The translations under genes were made by a program, and so were the position numbers. A DNA stretch of 64,000 nt. It comes from Chitinophaga sp. Lineage in GTDB: Bacteria; Bacteroidota; Bacteroidia; Chitinophagales; Chitinophagaceae. The stretch spans positions 558,001 through 622,000 of the forward strand of contig NZ_JAFAIX010000013.1 of the NCBI RefSeq assembly GCF_019236475.1, given 5' to 3'. Positions 25,673 to 35,520 of this stretch are shown piece after piece (the stretch's first letter is position 1; each line of letters starts with the position of its first letter). The notes below the pieces were generated by a model. It saw only the letters and a program-made list of their open reading frames with translations, was not told the DNA's origin and made no database searches.

Positions 25673-27631
25673 TTAGAACTTATGTACAATCCGTTTGAGT
25701 TGCAGGTTAGTAACCGGTGCAACTACCAGCGGATATTTTTCAATGGTAACGTAACTGGAATCCAGTCCGAAGCCTCTTTCTTCAGAAAGACTGATTTTCT
25801 TCAGGAAGAAGTACATTTTCATGATCATTCTTTCGTAGAGCGGTAAGTCGTTATCATGGGAAAGGAATTTCTCCATCACAATGAACTGGAAATCGCCCAC
25901 CACATTATTCTTACTGAGCGATTCATAGCGGCTGGTGATATTCACCTCTTTATTGCGCACCATGTCTTCCACCACCATTCTAAACATCAGGTTAATACGC
26001 TGTTCCACCTTGAATCCTAGGCGGAATTCCACGCGGATTACCTCATTAGGAATGATAGTTTGTACAGAATATTCGCTGAGATATGGTTCATCCACTACGT
26101 CTACGTGTACAAACCAATAAATATCGGCGCGTTTCGGTTTCTTATTCAGAATGCTGTAAATGATTTTATGCTCGATTTCCTTTGGATTATCGGCACTGCT
26201 CATATACACCAGATGGGTCGCATATTTCGGGATGGTAGTATCGTTACTGAGTTCCTGCATGATAGGCAGGTAATCTTCCAGGCGTACAAATTCCACGTAG
26301 CGGTTTTTGATTTTCCTGGATTTGAACCATACCATCATCACCAAGAAGAGGCCGCCTGCTACCACCACTGTCACATAACCACCGTGAGCAAATTTCACAA
26401 GGTTAGCGAAGAGGAAGGAGAATTCAATCGTGAAATAGACGACTAGATATAATAATATCCACCCCACCCATACGCGTCGCGTATAGAGATAGAAAGCAAA
26501 CAGACAGGATGTCATCAACATACATATCGTGATTGACAACCCGTATGCCGCCTCCATATGGGAGGATTCCTGGAACAGCAGCACGATAGAAGCACAACCC
26601 ACAAACAGCATAACATTAATACCTGGGATATAGAGCTGGCCTCTCATTTCAGTAGGATAATTGACCCTCATTTTAGGCCAAAGGTTCAGTCGCATTGCTT
26701 CCGCAATAAGTGTGAATGAACCTGAAATCAGCGCCTGGCTGGCGATGATAGAAGCCATTGTTGCGATCAATACCCCAAAGATGATGAACCATTCTGGCAT
26801 GATCGTAAAGAATGGGTTCTGATCTTTAGGAATGATTTGACCTTTCTGGGTCAGGAGCCATGCACCCTGGCCAAGATAGTTCAGAATAAGGCAGGTTTTA
26901 ACGAATATCCAGGAAATACGGATATTTCCTCGGCCGCAGTGACCAAGGTCCGAATACAGGGCTTCTGCCCCTGTGGTACAAAGGAATACGGCACCTAGGA
27001 TCAGGAATCCTTTCGGGTATGTTGTTAATAACTCAATGGCATAGTGCGGACTGAATGCCTTGAAAATACTGAGGTCATCGGCGATATGAGTAATCCCGAG
27101 GATACCGAGCATAGTGAACCAGAGTACCATGATAGGACCGAACATGCGGCCAATAGATACGGTTCCGAATTGCTGCATGATAAACAGTCCGGTAATGATG
27201 GCCAGCACTATTTTGACGATAGTTAACTGGCTAAGGTCTTTAAAGACTTCGAGCGTTCGAAGACCTTCAATCGCAGAGGTTACAGTAATGGGCGGGGTAA
27301 TGATCCCGTCGGCGAGGAGGGCGGCGCCTCCGATCATGCCAAAGATAACCGTCCATTTGGCATGTCTTCTGACGAGGGCATAGAGAGAAAAGATACCACC
27401 TTCCCCTTTATTATCTGCGCGGAGCGTCAGGATAACGTACTTAATCGTTGTTTGCAGTGTAAGTGTCCAGATGATACAGGAAATACCACCTATTACAAGT
27501 AGGTCGCTGATGGGATTTCCACCGACTATGGCTTTAAACACATAGAGCGGAGAGGTTCCGATATCGCCGTAGATAATACCAAGCGCTACTACTAAACCTG
27601 CCAGGGAGACCCTGTTAATGTTTATACCCAC
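25673..27631 (-). CDS. kup: KUP-family potassium transporter
   Basis: A 652-residue inner-membrane protein with about 12 transmembrane segments and a hydrophilic C-terminal domain (about 480-652), which takes up potassium with protons. N-terminal signature: VVALGIIYGDIGTSPLYVFK, followed by DNKGEGGIFSLYALVRR, both classic for Kup. Length is normal for the family. The start codon is GTG at 27631. No terminator separates it from the next gene except the palindrome at 25599. Confidence 0.93.
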   Translation of the reverse strand: MGININRVSLAGLVVALGIIYGDIGTSPLYVFKAIVGGNPISDLLVIGGISCIIWTLTLQTTIKYVILTLRADNKGEGGIFSLYALVRRHAKWTVIFGMIGGAALLADGIITPPITVTSAIEGLRTLEVFKDLSQLTIVKIVLAIITGLFIMQQFGTVSIGRMFGPIMVLWFTMLGILGITHIADDLSIFKAFSPHYAIELLTTYPKGFLILGAVFLCTTGAEALYSDLGHCGRGNIRISWIFVKTCLILNYLGQGAWLLTQKGQIIPKDQNPFFTIMPEWFIIFGVLIATMASIIASQALISGSFTLIAEAMRLNLWPKMRVNYPTEMRGQLYIPGINVMLFVGCASIVLLFQESSHMEAAYGLSITICMLMTSCLFAFYLYTRRVWVGWILLYLVVYFTIEFSFLFANLVKFAHGGYVTVVVAGGLFLVMMVWFKSRKIKNRYVEFVRLEDYLPIMQELSNDTTIPKYATHLVYMSSADNPKEIEHKIIYSILNKKPKRADIYWFVHVDVVDEPYLSEYSVQTIIPNEVIRVEFRLGFKVEQRINLMFRMVVEDMVRNKEVNITSRYESLSKNNVVGDFQFIVMEKFLSHDNDLPLYERMIMKMYFFLKKISLSEERGFGLDSSYVTIEKYPLVVAPVTNLQLKRIVHKF

Positions 27632-27753
27632 AAAAGTAAATTTGTTAAAAAGCCCCCAAAATTATATGATTTTGGAATACAGAGCAAAGGAAAGGAAAAA
27701 ATGGACTTAAGATGTCAATTAAGGGAGAGGACAGAGGAAAAAGGATAAAAAGG

Positions 27754-27784
27754 AAAAGTCCTCCGATTGAACCGGAGGACTTTT
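27754..27784 (-). terminator. ompA-family gene terminator
   Basis: Perfect 12-bp stem (27754-27765 with 27773-27784), 7-nt loop; on the minus strand it runs into a T-rich stretch. Confidence 0.85.
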
Positions 27785-27814
27785 CAGCATTATCATCTTT
27801 GGGAGTGATACTGA

Positions 27815-29371
27815 TTAGTTAGCAGGAGCTAAATCAACAGTAGAAGACTCACCAGGAGTGTTTTGTTTGATGAAGCGACCGCGATCGATACCTTGTTTAT
27901 CAGCCAGGTAGTCGATAACTGCGTCAACACGACGGCTGCTCAGATCAACACCACCTTTTTTACCTTTAGCACCAGCGTGACCGGTAACCAGAACGTTGCA
28001 AGATGGGTTAGCTTTCAGAGTAGACGCTACTGAAGACAGGATAGCTTCTTGATCTTTAGATACTTTGGTAGCAGCACCTTTGAAGGATACAGAAGGCAGA
28101 ACCAGGCTAGAGCAAGTGTTCTCAGCTTTCATACCTTTGCAGCACTCAGGATCTGGGCATTTACCAACACCGTCAGCGTCAACTGGCTGGCAGTAAGTAG
28201 GAGTGATCAGTTGTTTGTCTTTGTAATCAGGAACACCGTCACCGTCAGTATCGCGGGATACACCGTGAGAATCAACTGGTGCACCTGCTGGAGTGTTAGG
28301 TTCGCGGTCGAACTGATCAGTTACACCGTCACCGTCAGCATCAGGTAATACTGGAACTGGCAGTTTCATGTGACGTGGGTTGGACAGCTCGCTGTAAGCG
28401 TATTCCAGCGGGTTGATCCACCATAATGGCTGAACGCGTTTGTTTGGATTACCCAAGTTGAAGTTCAGACGTACGTTGGTGTAAGAGTAGAAATCTTTAG
28501 AAGAACCACCAGGGCCTGCATAACCATCCAGGTAAGCATCAAATGGCATAGTGATTTTTTCTTCAAGACCGATGTTAAAGCGTTTAGTTACTTTGAACGC
28601 TACGCCAGTACCCAGGTCCAGTGCGTGACGCAGGAGCTGGTTGTTGTTGTGACGACCGATAGCAATACGGTTACCCTGTGCAGGAGCATTGGATTCGTAT
28701 TTTTTATCCTGAATAGCTCTGATCTGATTGATGATATCGTGACGTTTACCATTGAAGTTAACGCTAGAGTAATTGTAACCATTACCGTTTGCATCCAATG
28801 CATCAACGTCAACATCAGCCACAACTATAGAGTAACCAGCCAGTACGTACCAGTTAGCTTTAGGTTCAGCTTTGTAGAACATAATGTTGCTCAGAGACAT
28901 CAATACGTCCAAAGACAGCTGGTGGTTAGCAGATTTGTAGTTTGGAACGATCATGCCACCATTCAGAGCAGCAGTTTTAGCCCAAGGATTAGCACCATCA
29001 GCGCTGATCTGAGTAGGACGAAGTTTATAGTCCTGACCATAGTCAAATGAACCAGTGTATTCTGCTCTCAGTGAGAAAGTGTGACCCAGAGATTTTCTGA
29101 TAGAAACACCACCACCGAAACCTGGTCTTGGAGGAACAGTTCCATCGATCAGGTGAAGACCTCCATGGAAACCAAGTTCCCACATATCCCTTGGTTTAGC
29201 AGGGAAATTGGAAGTGTGGTTCTGGAAGTTATTCTGTTGTACCATTCTCTTGCTAGGCACTTTGGAAGAATCCAAAGCATCATAGCCGGTTGGTTGAACC
29301 TGTGCAAAACCAGAAGACGCGGCTAATAAACTCACAGCGCCTGCCAGTAAAAAGTACTTTTTGCTTGCCAT
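27815..29371 (-). CDS. OmpA-family outer-membrane protein with thrombospondin type 3 repeats
   Basis: A 518-residue protein: signal peptide (1-23, ending GFAQ), N-terminal beta-barrel-like domain (about 65-330), calcium-binding TSP3 repeats (about 345-400, DADGDGVTDQFD and DTDGDGVPDYKD), a cysteine-bearing linker, and a C-terminal OmpA domain (about 420-518) with VDLSSRRVDAVIDYL, the peptidoglycan-binding helix. It probably anchors the outer membrane to the cell wall. A textbook promoter and a strong terminator suggest high, monocistronic expression. Confidence 0.9.
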   Translation of the reverse strand: MASKKYFLLAGAVSLLAASSGFAQVQPTGYDALDSSKVPSKRMVQQNNFQNHTSNFPAKPRDMWELGFHGGLHLIDGTVPPRPGFGGGVSIRKSLGHTFSLRAEYTGSFDYGQDYKLRPTQISADGANPWAKTAALNGGMIVPNYKSANHQLSLDVLMSLSNIMFYKAEPKANWYVLAGYSIVVADVDVDALDANGNGYNYSSVNFNGKRHDIINQIRAIQDKKYESNAPAQGNRIAIGRHNNNQLLRHALDLGTGVAFKVTKRFNIGLEEKITMPFDAYLDGYAGPGGSSKDFYSYTNVRLNFNLGNPNKRVQPLWWINPLEYAYSELSNPRHMKLPVPVLPDADGDGVTDQFDREPNTPAGAPVDSHGVSRDTDGDGVPDYKDKQLITPTYCQPVDADGVGKCPDPECCKGMKAENTCSSLVLPSVSFKGAATKVSKDQEAILSSVASTLKANPSCNVLVTGHAGAKGKKGGVDLSSRRVDAVIDYLADKQGIDRGRFIKQNTPGESSTVDLAPAN

Positions 29372-29683
29372 AATTGTTTTTTATTTAAAAACTGTTAAAA
29401 ATTTACTAATAACCCGTTTTTTACCAAGCAAAGGTAAAAATCATTAATGAATATACAAATTTTTCTTGCAATATTATTTTCATTGATAAGTGCTTAGAAA
29501 GCAGTGCGTAATCGAAAGTATTTATATACCTTAATTCCGCGTAAGTTAAAGTATTGCAATCCTCGTGTTAACAAATCCTTTAACTGCTGTTAAAAGATTG
29601 TTATACTCCTTATACAAATTAGAGGCCAAAATGTTAAAATTTCACATTTTAAACCTAGCTTAGCAATCCTTTTGATTTAGGCC
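29372..29683. other. 312-bp divergent intergenic region
   Basis: AT-rich control region between the OmpA gene and the prenyl synthase gene. It holds the OmpA promoter. On the plus side only a loose AAAATG/CATTTT inverted repeat (about 29628-29650) stands out, and no exact TAnnTTTG. No coding region is seen. Confidence 0.7.
29429..29459 (-). promoter_or_regulatory. promoter of the OmpA-family gene
   Basis: Minus-strand TTTG (29456-29459), 19-bp spacer, TACCTTTG (29429-29436) followed by C: an exact match to the Bacteroidota promoter consensus. Confidence 0.75.
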
Positions 29684-30649
29684 ATGGATGATATTAAACA
29701 CCTGATAGGTAAGGAATTACATGATTTTGAAAGCAAATTCGCTGATTCAGTAAAAAGCAACATTCCGCTACTGGACCGCGTTATGCACTATATTGTTAAG
29801 CGAAAAGGGAAGCAAATGCGCCCCATGTTCGTGTTTCTCACAGCCAGACTTTTCAGGGATGAACTCCCAGAAAGTACTTACCGTGCTGCTTCATTTGTGG
29901 AATTACTCCATACTGCAACACTTGTACACGATGACGTAGTGGACGATGCCAATGAACGTAGAGGCTTTTTTTCTATTAATGCACTCTGGAAAAATAAAAT
30001 CGCCGTACTGGTGGGCGACTATCTCCTGTCCAAAGGGCTGTCCCTCTGTCTTAACCACAACGAATTCAGAACTTTACAAATTATATCTGACACTGTTCAG
30101 GCCATGAGTGAAGGTGAACTGATCCAAATAGAGAAAACCAGGAAACTCAATATCAAAGAGGATATTTACTTCGAAATCATCAAACGCAAAACCGCATCCC
30201 TGTTAGCCTCTGCCTGCGCCGCTGGCGCATGGAGCTCTACCAACGATGAAACAACAACTGAACAAATGAGGTTGTTCGGTGAAAAAGTAGGAATTGCTTT
30301 CCAAATTAAAGATGACCTCTTCGATTATGGCTCTGCCAAAATCGGAAAACCAACCGGAATAGACATTCGAGAGAAAAAAATGACCCTCCCGCTTATCTAT
30401 ACACTCCAACATGCCACACCGGAAGTCCGTCGTAAAATTATCTATATTGTAAAAAATCATAATACAGATAAAGACAAGGTGGAAGAAGTAATCGAAATGG
30501 TGAAAGCCTCCGGCGGTATTGAATATACCCGCCAGAAAATGTTCGATTATAGGGATGAAGCCCTGGAAATCCTCCGCCAATTCCCAGAAAGCGATATCAG
30601 AAATGGCCTAGAAGCCATGGTACGATATACCACTGACCGCACCTACTAA
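29684..30649 (+). CDS. trans-polyprenyl diphosphate synthase
   Basis: A 321-residue all-alpha prenyltransferase that chains isopentenyl diphosphate units, probably making the menaquinone side chain. Signatures: GKQMRP near residue 46, first aspartate-rich motif in LVHDDVVDDANERRG, KTASLLA, and second aspartate motif DDLFDYG. The family is IspA/IspB-like; product length cannot be read with confidence, though the overall length fits long-chain (hepta- to octaprenyl) enzymes. It probably shares a transcript with recJ 101 bp downstream. Confidence 0.9.
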   Translation: MDDIKHLIGKELHDFESKFADSVKSNIPLLDRVMHYIVKRKGKQMRPMFVFLTARLFRDELPESTYRAASFVELLHTATLVHDDVVDDANERRGFFSINALWKNKIAVLVGDYLLSKGLSLCLNHNEFRTLQIISDTVQAMSEGELIQIEKTRKLNIKEDIYFEIIKRKTASLLASACAAGAWSSTNDETTTEQMRLFGEKVGIAFQIKDDLFDYGSAKIGKPTGIDIREKKMTLPLIYTLQHATPEVRRKIIYIVKNHNTDKDKVEEVIEMVKASGGIEYTRQKMFDYRDEALEILRQFPESDIRNGLEAMVRYTTDRTY

Positions 30650-30750
30650 AAAGAATTTTCAAAAAATATAAAATAATAAATGTAAACTGCAATGAGCACC
30701 TGATACCTACGCCGGATGCTACATAACGCTTAAAGAATCCTGAACTTATA

Positions 30751-32448
30751 ATGCAAAAACGCTGGACAGTAAAAGCTTATCAACCAAATCAGGAACATCT
30801 GCTGCAATCATCCCTACGCATACATCCCTTGTTATGCCGACTGCTGGTGCAACGGAATGTTCATACCTACGAGGCTGCCCGGCTTTTTTTCAGACCCCTC
30901 CCAGGAGATCTTCATGACCCTTGGCTCATGAAAGATATGGACAAAGCCATCGCCAGAATTGAACTGGCCTTCTTTCGCCATGAGAAAATTCTGATCTATG
31001 GCGATTATGATGTTGATGGCACCACAGCAGTAGCTACCGTGTATGATTTTCTCCATCAGCTCTACTCCGATATAGAATATTATATCCCACACCGCTACCG
31101 CGAAGGATATGGTATCTCCCCCCAGGGCATTGCCTATGCGAAAGAAAATGATTTCAGCCTGGTCATTGCACTCGACTGTGGTATTAAATCTATTGAGCTA
31201 ATTACTGAGGCCAAACAAGCAGGGATTGATTTTATCATTTGTGACCACCATCTCCCTGACGCTATCCTCCCTCCTGCCATCGCTATTCTTAATCCCAAGC
31301 AATATGATTGCCCTTATCCATATAAGGAGTTAAGCGGTTGTGGAATCGGATATAAACTCATCAGCGCAATTGCCCTGAAAAGAGGATTACCTGATAGTGC
31401 CCCCAACAAATACCTGGATCTCGTAGCTACCAGCATCGCTGCTGATATTGTTCCGATGACAGGCGAAAACAGGGTATTGGCCTATCATGGACTCAAAAAA
31501 GTCAATGAAAATCCGCTGCCTGGCATTAAAGCATTGATCCAACTCAGTGCCCAGCCTGAGAAACTGACAATAGCCAACCTCGTTTTTGTTATTGCACCAA
31601 GGGTAAATGCCGCAGGTAGAATGGATGATGCCCGCAAGGCGGTGAATCTATTCATAGAAAATGATCCCGAAAAGGCCAAAGCGATTGCGGAAGCCCTCCA
31701 TGCAGATAATTTTGATCGTAAAGAAATCGATAATACTATTACCCAGGAAGCCATTTCATTGATTGAAAATGATGCTTCCATGGCCGCCCGGAAATCGACG
31801 GTCCTTTTCCAGGCCCACTGGCATAAGGGTGTAGTAGGGATTGTAGCTTCCCGACTTATAGATAAATTTTATTACCGCCCAACGGTTATTCTCACACAAT
31901 CTAATGATATGGTGGCTGGTTCTGCCAGGTCTGTGATGGGGTTTAATGTATATGAAGCTGTACACCAGTGTAGAGATCTACTAGAAAATTATGGCGGACA
32001 TTTCTATGCAGCAGGCATGACTTTAAAACCTGAAAATGTAAAAGCATTCCAGGAAAAGTTTGAAGAAGTAGTAGCCAACACCATTTCGGCGGACATGCTG
32101 GTTCCTGAGATTGTAATAGATACAGAAATCATGCTGAGTGATATCACCCCCGCTTTTTATAATATTCTCAAACAATTTGAGCCACTAGGCCCTGAGAATC
32201 TGCGGCCAGTGTTTCTTGCAAGGAACCTCCGAGATACAGGCTATTCCAAGTTGGTGAAAGAGGAGCATATTAAATTCTCCGTTCGTCAGGGCAATGGTGG
32301 ACCAACTATGTCTGGCATTGGTTTTTATATGTCGGAGAAAATGGACATCATCAGTGGTAAAAAACCATTTGATATGGTGTTTACCTTGGATGAAAATGAG
32401 TGGAATGGGCAGACAAGTTTACAATTGAAAGTGATAGATATTCGATAA
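30751..32448 (+). CDS. recJ: single-stranded-DNA-specific exonuclease RecJ
   Basis: A 565-residue 5'-3' ssDNA exonuclease used in recombination and mismatch repair. DHH-family motifs: YGDYDVDGTTA (motif I), ALDCGIKS (motif II), D165-H166-H167 in CDHHLPD (motif III), GCGIGYKLI, then DHHA1 motifs (GVVGIVASRL, GSARS, YGGHFYAAGMTL) and a C-terminal OB-fold. Length is normal. A double hairpin terminator follows. Confidence 0.96.
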   Translation: MQKRWTVKAYQPNQEHLLQSSLRIHPLLCRLLVQRNVHTYEAARLFFRPLPGDLHDPWLMKDMDKAIARIELAFFRHEKILIYGDYDVDGTTAVATVYDFLHQLYSDIEYYIPHRYREGYGISPQGIAYAKENDFSLVIALDCGIKSIELITEAKQAGIDFIICDHHLPDAILPPAIAILNPKQYDCPYPYKELSGCGIGYKLISAIALKRGLPDSAPNKYLDLVATSIAADIVPMTGENRVLAYHGLKKVNENPLPGIKALIQLSAQPEKLTIANLVFVIAPRVNAAGRMDDARKAVNLFIENDPEKAKAIAEALHADNFDRKEIDNTITQEAISLIENDASMAARKSTVLFQAHWHKGVVGIVASRLIDKFYYRPTVILTQSNDMVAGSARSVMGFNVYEAVHQCRDLLENYGGHFYAAGMTLKPENVKAFQEKFEEVVANTISADMLVPEIVIDTEIMLSDITPAFYNILKQFEPLGPENLRPVFLARNLRDTGYSKLVKEEHIKFSVRQGNGGPTMSGIGFYMSEKMDIISGKKPFDMVFTLDENEWNGQTSLQLKVIDIR

Positions 32449-32467
32449 ATAAATTATCATATAAATA

Positions 32468-32495
32468 CATAAAGGCTCCGATTGGAGCCTTTATG
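32468..32495 (+). terminator. recJ terminator
   Basis: Perfect 12-bp stem (32468-32479 with 32484-32495), GATT loop, T-rich right arm. Confidence 0.75.
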
Positions 32496-32506
32496 GTTTA
32501 GGGATA

Positions 32507-32527
32507 GAGCCCTTTTCGAAAGGGCTC
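32507..32527. terminator. second hairpin between recJ and the esterase gene
   Basis: GAGCCCTTT and AAAGGGCTC arms (32507-32515 with 32519-32527) with a TCG loop, between convergent genes. Termination role is likely but the U-run is short. Confidence 0.5.
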
Positions 32528-32569
32528 CGGATATTAGGTTCATGATATGGCAGGAAAAGTTTTGCTGTT

Positions 32570-33349
32570 TTATTTATGTTGATTTAGCATCCAAGTATAT
32601 AACTCTGGTGTTGCGTAGGCCCTAGTCCATGCATCATGGCCGCCGGTTGGATATTCTGTGTATTTGATATTCCCACCAATTGCTTGTAGTGCCTGCACCG
32701 CCAATCTGGACCCATTTACACTTACAGTAGGATCATCGGCACTATGAAATGCCCATATCGGCATTTTTTTCACATTGCCCATCAGTTTTGGATCACCTAC
32801 TCCACTGATAGGAACGGCTGCTGCGAAATTATTTGGACTTGCACAGATCCAGTCCCATGTGGCCATTCCTCCCATACTCAGGCCAGTCAAGATAACCCTG
32901 TTAGAATCCACATGGTATTTAGCCACTACTTCTTTGTAGAAGGTTTGCAGCGTAGCCCCGTTCCACCAGCTTTTGGTGCATTGTGGTGCTACCATTACAA
33001 ATGGTTGTCCTTTGACGACCCTTGGCAAAGCCACATTTCTGAGGATATCCACATTGGTGCCTATTTCTCCTATCCCATGCAGGAAAATTACCAGCGGCCA
33101 TTTGTAATCCTTTCTGGTATTATATCCGTCAGGGATATAGAGTAGATAATCACTAATGTTTCCACCACCATTTACTACTTTCTTCGCGGTTATACCAACT
33201 GTTTGAGGATCAAAAACATCCTCTTTAGGCGGATTGGTTCCCGGTTTGTCTGGCCCAGACATATCCTTCTTCGAGCAGGAAAATAATGCTGTTAACAGCA
33301 CTAAGACATGGCATAAATTTTTAATCTTTCTTTTTTTCATATAACTCAT
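32570..33349 (-). CDS. alpha/beta-hydrolase lipoprotein (esterase, PHB-depolymerase/LpqC-like)
   Basis: A 259-residue lipoprotein: lipobox ALFSC with cysteine 25, short Pro-rich linker, then an alpha/beta-hydrolase domain. VIFLHGIGEIG forms the oxyanion region; GLSMGG carries nucleophile Ser158; acid is Asp205 or Asp206 (HSADDPTV); His238 (GGHDAW) completes the triad. Relatives cleave esters such as feruloyl or acetyl groups on plant polysaccharides; the real substrate is unknown. Met4 is an alternative start. A terminator-like hairpin lies directly upstream. Confidence 0.82.
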   Translation of the reverse strand: MSYMKKRKIKNLCHVLVLLTALFSCSKKDMSGPDKPGTNPPKEDVFDPQTVGITAKKVVNGGGNISDYLLYIPDGYNTRKDYKWPLVIFLHGIGEIGTNVDILRNVALPRVVKGQPFVMVAPQCTKSWWNGATLQTFYKEVVAKYHVDSNRVILTGLSMGGMATWDWICASPNNFAAAVPISGVGDPKLMGNVKKMPIWAFHSADDPTVSVNGSRLAVQALQAIGGNIKYTEYPTGGHDAWTRAYATPELYTWMLNQHK

Positions 33350-33361
33350 ATAAATGAAAAA

Positions 33362-33383
33362 GGTCCCGGCAATTGCCGAGACC
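33362..33383 (-). terminator. terminator-like hairpin in the esterase leader
   Basis: GGTC/GACC arms around a CGGCAATTGCCG palindrome with one mismatch; on the minus strand it is followed by TTTTTC and ends 12 bp before the esterase ATG. A smaller ACTG-CGAA-CAGT hairpin lies upstream (33410-33421). This arrangement suggests attenuation. Confidence 0.55.
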
Positions 33384-33603
33384 AGGTTTTACAATAATTT
33401 CCTACGATAACTGTTCGCAGTGGGGTACGCAAATAAAGTACAATAACGCGACCTGAACTATTTTATTTCAGCATTTGAAGCGACATGTATTTTAATTTTT
33501 TATAAGTAGAGAAAAAGACAAATATTTTTTTTGTTAGACATCAGAATACTAACCTTCAGTTATTAAAATATTAAGGAGATAAATTTTTTTTTCAAAAAAT
33601 AAA

Positions 33604-33627
33604 AAAGGCGCTTGTTACAGCGCCTTT
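33604..33627 (-). terminator. htpG terminator
   Basis: Perfect 9-bp stem (33604-33612 with 33619-33627), 6-nt loop; on the minus strand the stem runs into TTTTTTATTTTTTG. Confidence 0.85.
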
Positions 33628-33681
33628 CTATTATGAATAAGTATTCGTTTATATCGGATGATACTTGTAATGGATATTCAT

Positions 33682-35520
33682 TTATGCTTCCTCTTCTTCT
33701 TTGGTCATTAGTTCCACGCTTCTAGTGACAAAAGCGGTGAGATCTGCACCTGTCAGCAGGTTCTGCGAAAGTAATGCCAGATCTGCCAGATTTTTGATTT
33801 GTTTCTGTTGGAGGCCATTATCTTTTTCCCGAAGGATTTGCAGATACACTGGGTGATTCGCGTTGATAGTCATGTTGATTTCATCCGGCATATTGGCATA
33901 CCAGTTCATTCCGCCACCGCCCATGCTGGCCATATCTTTCATACGACGCATGAATTCAGGACGTGTAACGATTACTGGTTGAACATCTGCCGTCAGACCT
34001 TTCATATCCACTTTGATATTCGGTTGATTTACTTCTTTACCAAAGAGATCTTTCAGGGTTTGTTCCTGATCTTTAGACAGCAGGGTATCTGCGTTTTCAT
34101 CTTTATCAATCAGGTTATTAGCAATATCTGCATCGACACGGGTAAACTGAACATTTTCCCATTTCATTTCGATATTGTTGATAAAGGCTGCGTCCACGAG
34201 GGTTTCCATCTTAATGATCTTAAACCCTTTCTTTTTAGCAGCTTGAATATAGCTATCCTGTTGGATTGGATTGGTCGCATACAGTACCACCAGTTTCCCT
34301 TCTTTATTGGTTTGGAGGGCAGTAGCAGCGGTACGGTATTCTTCCTGCGTATAGAAAGTACCACCGTCTACATCTTCCAGGACAAGGAATTTATTGGCTT
34401 TGTCCAGGAATTTATCGTCTGTCATCATGCCATATTTCACAAACAGGCCAATGGATTCCCATTTTTCTTCGAAGCCTTTGCGATCTGTCCGGAACATTTC
34501 ATCCAGTTTATCCGCCACTTTCTTGGTAATATAACCATTGATCTTCTTCACGTTTGGATCACCCTGAAGGTAGCTACGGCTAACGTTCAGTGGAATATCC
34601 GGGCTATCGATCACACCATGGAGCAACATCAAGAATTCTGGAACGATATCTTTCACCTCGTCGGTAACGTATACCTGGTTGGAGTAAAGATTGATTTTAT
34701 CTTTCTGGATTTCGTAGCTCTTAGTGATTTTAGGGAAGTAGAGGATACCGGTCAGGTTGAACGGATAGTCTACATTCAGGTGAATCCAGAAGAGAGGAGC
34801 TTCTGCGAAAGGATATAATTCTTTGTAGAAGTTCTGGTAATCTTCTGTAGTGAGTTCACTTGGTTTCTTCGTCCAGGCTGGAGTAGGATTATTGATTTGT
34901 TCGCCTTCGAATTTTACCGGGATAGGGAGGAATTTACAGAATTTGGTGAGGATAGAGCGGATGCGGCCTTCATCAAGGAATTCTTCGCTTTCTTCATTCA
35001 CGTGCATCACGATTTCGCTACCGCGTTCTGTTTTAGCTGTTTCTTCCAGTGTATATTCCGGGCTGCCATCGCATTCCCAACGAACGGCAGGAGCGCTTTC
35101 TTTCCAGGATTTAGTAAAGATTTCCACTTGATTGGAAACCATAAAGGAAGAATAAAAACCAAGTCCGAAGTGACCAATAATATTGGTACCATTTTCCTGG
35201 CCTTTATATTTTTTCAGGAACTCCTCCGCACCGGAGAAAGCCACCTGGTTAATGTATTTATCTACTTCTTCTGCGGACATACCCACACCATGGTCCGCAA
35301 TGGTGATTGTTTTTTTCTCTTTATCCAGGCGCACTTCAATATCGATGTTTCCCAGGTCCCCTTTAAATTCACCAACACTGGCGAGGGTTTTGAGTTTCTG
35401 GGTGGCATCCACGGCGTTGCTTACCAGTTCACGGATAAAGATTTCATGATCGGAATACAGGAATTTTTTAATGATCGGAAATATGTTTTCCGTTTGTACA
35501 CGTATAGCACCTTTTTGCAT
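33682..35520 (-). CDS. htpG: Hsp90-family chaperone HtpG
   Basis: ATP-dependent cytoplasmic chaperone of 612 residues. GHKL ATPase motifs: ELVSNAVDA (Mg/ATP asparagine), DHGVGMS, and IGHFGLGFYSSFMVS as lid/glycine motif. The middle domain has NVSRSYLQGD with the catalytic arginine. The C-terminus is acidic (MTKEEEEA). It is monocistronic, with its own terminator. Confidence 0.96.
   Translation of the reverse strand: MQKGAIRVQTENIFPIIKKFLYSDHEIFIRELVSNAVDATQKLKTLASVGEFKGDLGNIDIEVRLDKEKKTITIADHGVGMSAEEVDKYINQVAFSGAEEFLKKYKGQENGTNIIGHFGLGFYSSFMVSNQVEIFTKSWKESAPAVRWECDGSPEYTLEETAKTERGSEIVMHVNEESEEFLDEGRIRSILTKFCKFLPIPVKFEGEQINNPTPAWTKKPSELTTEDYQNFYKELYPFAEAPLFWIHLNVDYPFNLTGILYFPKITKSYEIQKDKINLYSNQVYVTDEVKDIVPEFLMLLHGVIDSPDIPLNVSRSYLQGDPNVKKINGYITKKVADKLDEMFRTDRKGFEEKWESIGLFVKYGMMTDDKFLDKANKFLVLEDVDGGTFYTQEEYRTAATALQTNKEGKLVVLYATNPIQQDSYIQAAKKKGFKIIKMETLVDAAFINNIEMKWENVQFTRVDADIANNLIDKDENADTLLSKDQEQTLKDLFGKEVNQPNIKVDMKGLTADVQPVIVTRPEFMRRMKDMASMGGGGMNWYANMPDEINMTINANHPVYLQILREKDNGLQQKQIKNLADLALLSQNLLTGADLTAFVTRSVELMTKEEEEA

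Larger units (their letters stand above)
33350..33681. other. 332-bp intergenic region htpG / esterase
   Basis: Very AT-rich. It contains the htpG terminator at the right and the leader hairpins of the esterase gene at the left. A minus-strand TTTATTTGC at about 33440 is one base off the -7 consensus and could start the esterase leader. No gene is seen. Confidence 0.7.

Noticed and set aside
28190-28350. Short periodic repeats that could look like a CRISPR or tandem array
   Set aside because: They encode the DxDGDGVxD calcium-binding repeats of the OmpA protein; the repeat is in the protein and there are no spacers.
33799-34818. 339-codon plus-strand reading frame opposite htpG
   Set aside because: Antisense to a clear Hsp90 gene; composition rich in Phe, Ile and His with no domain.
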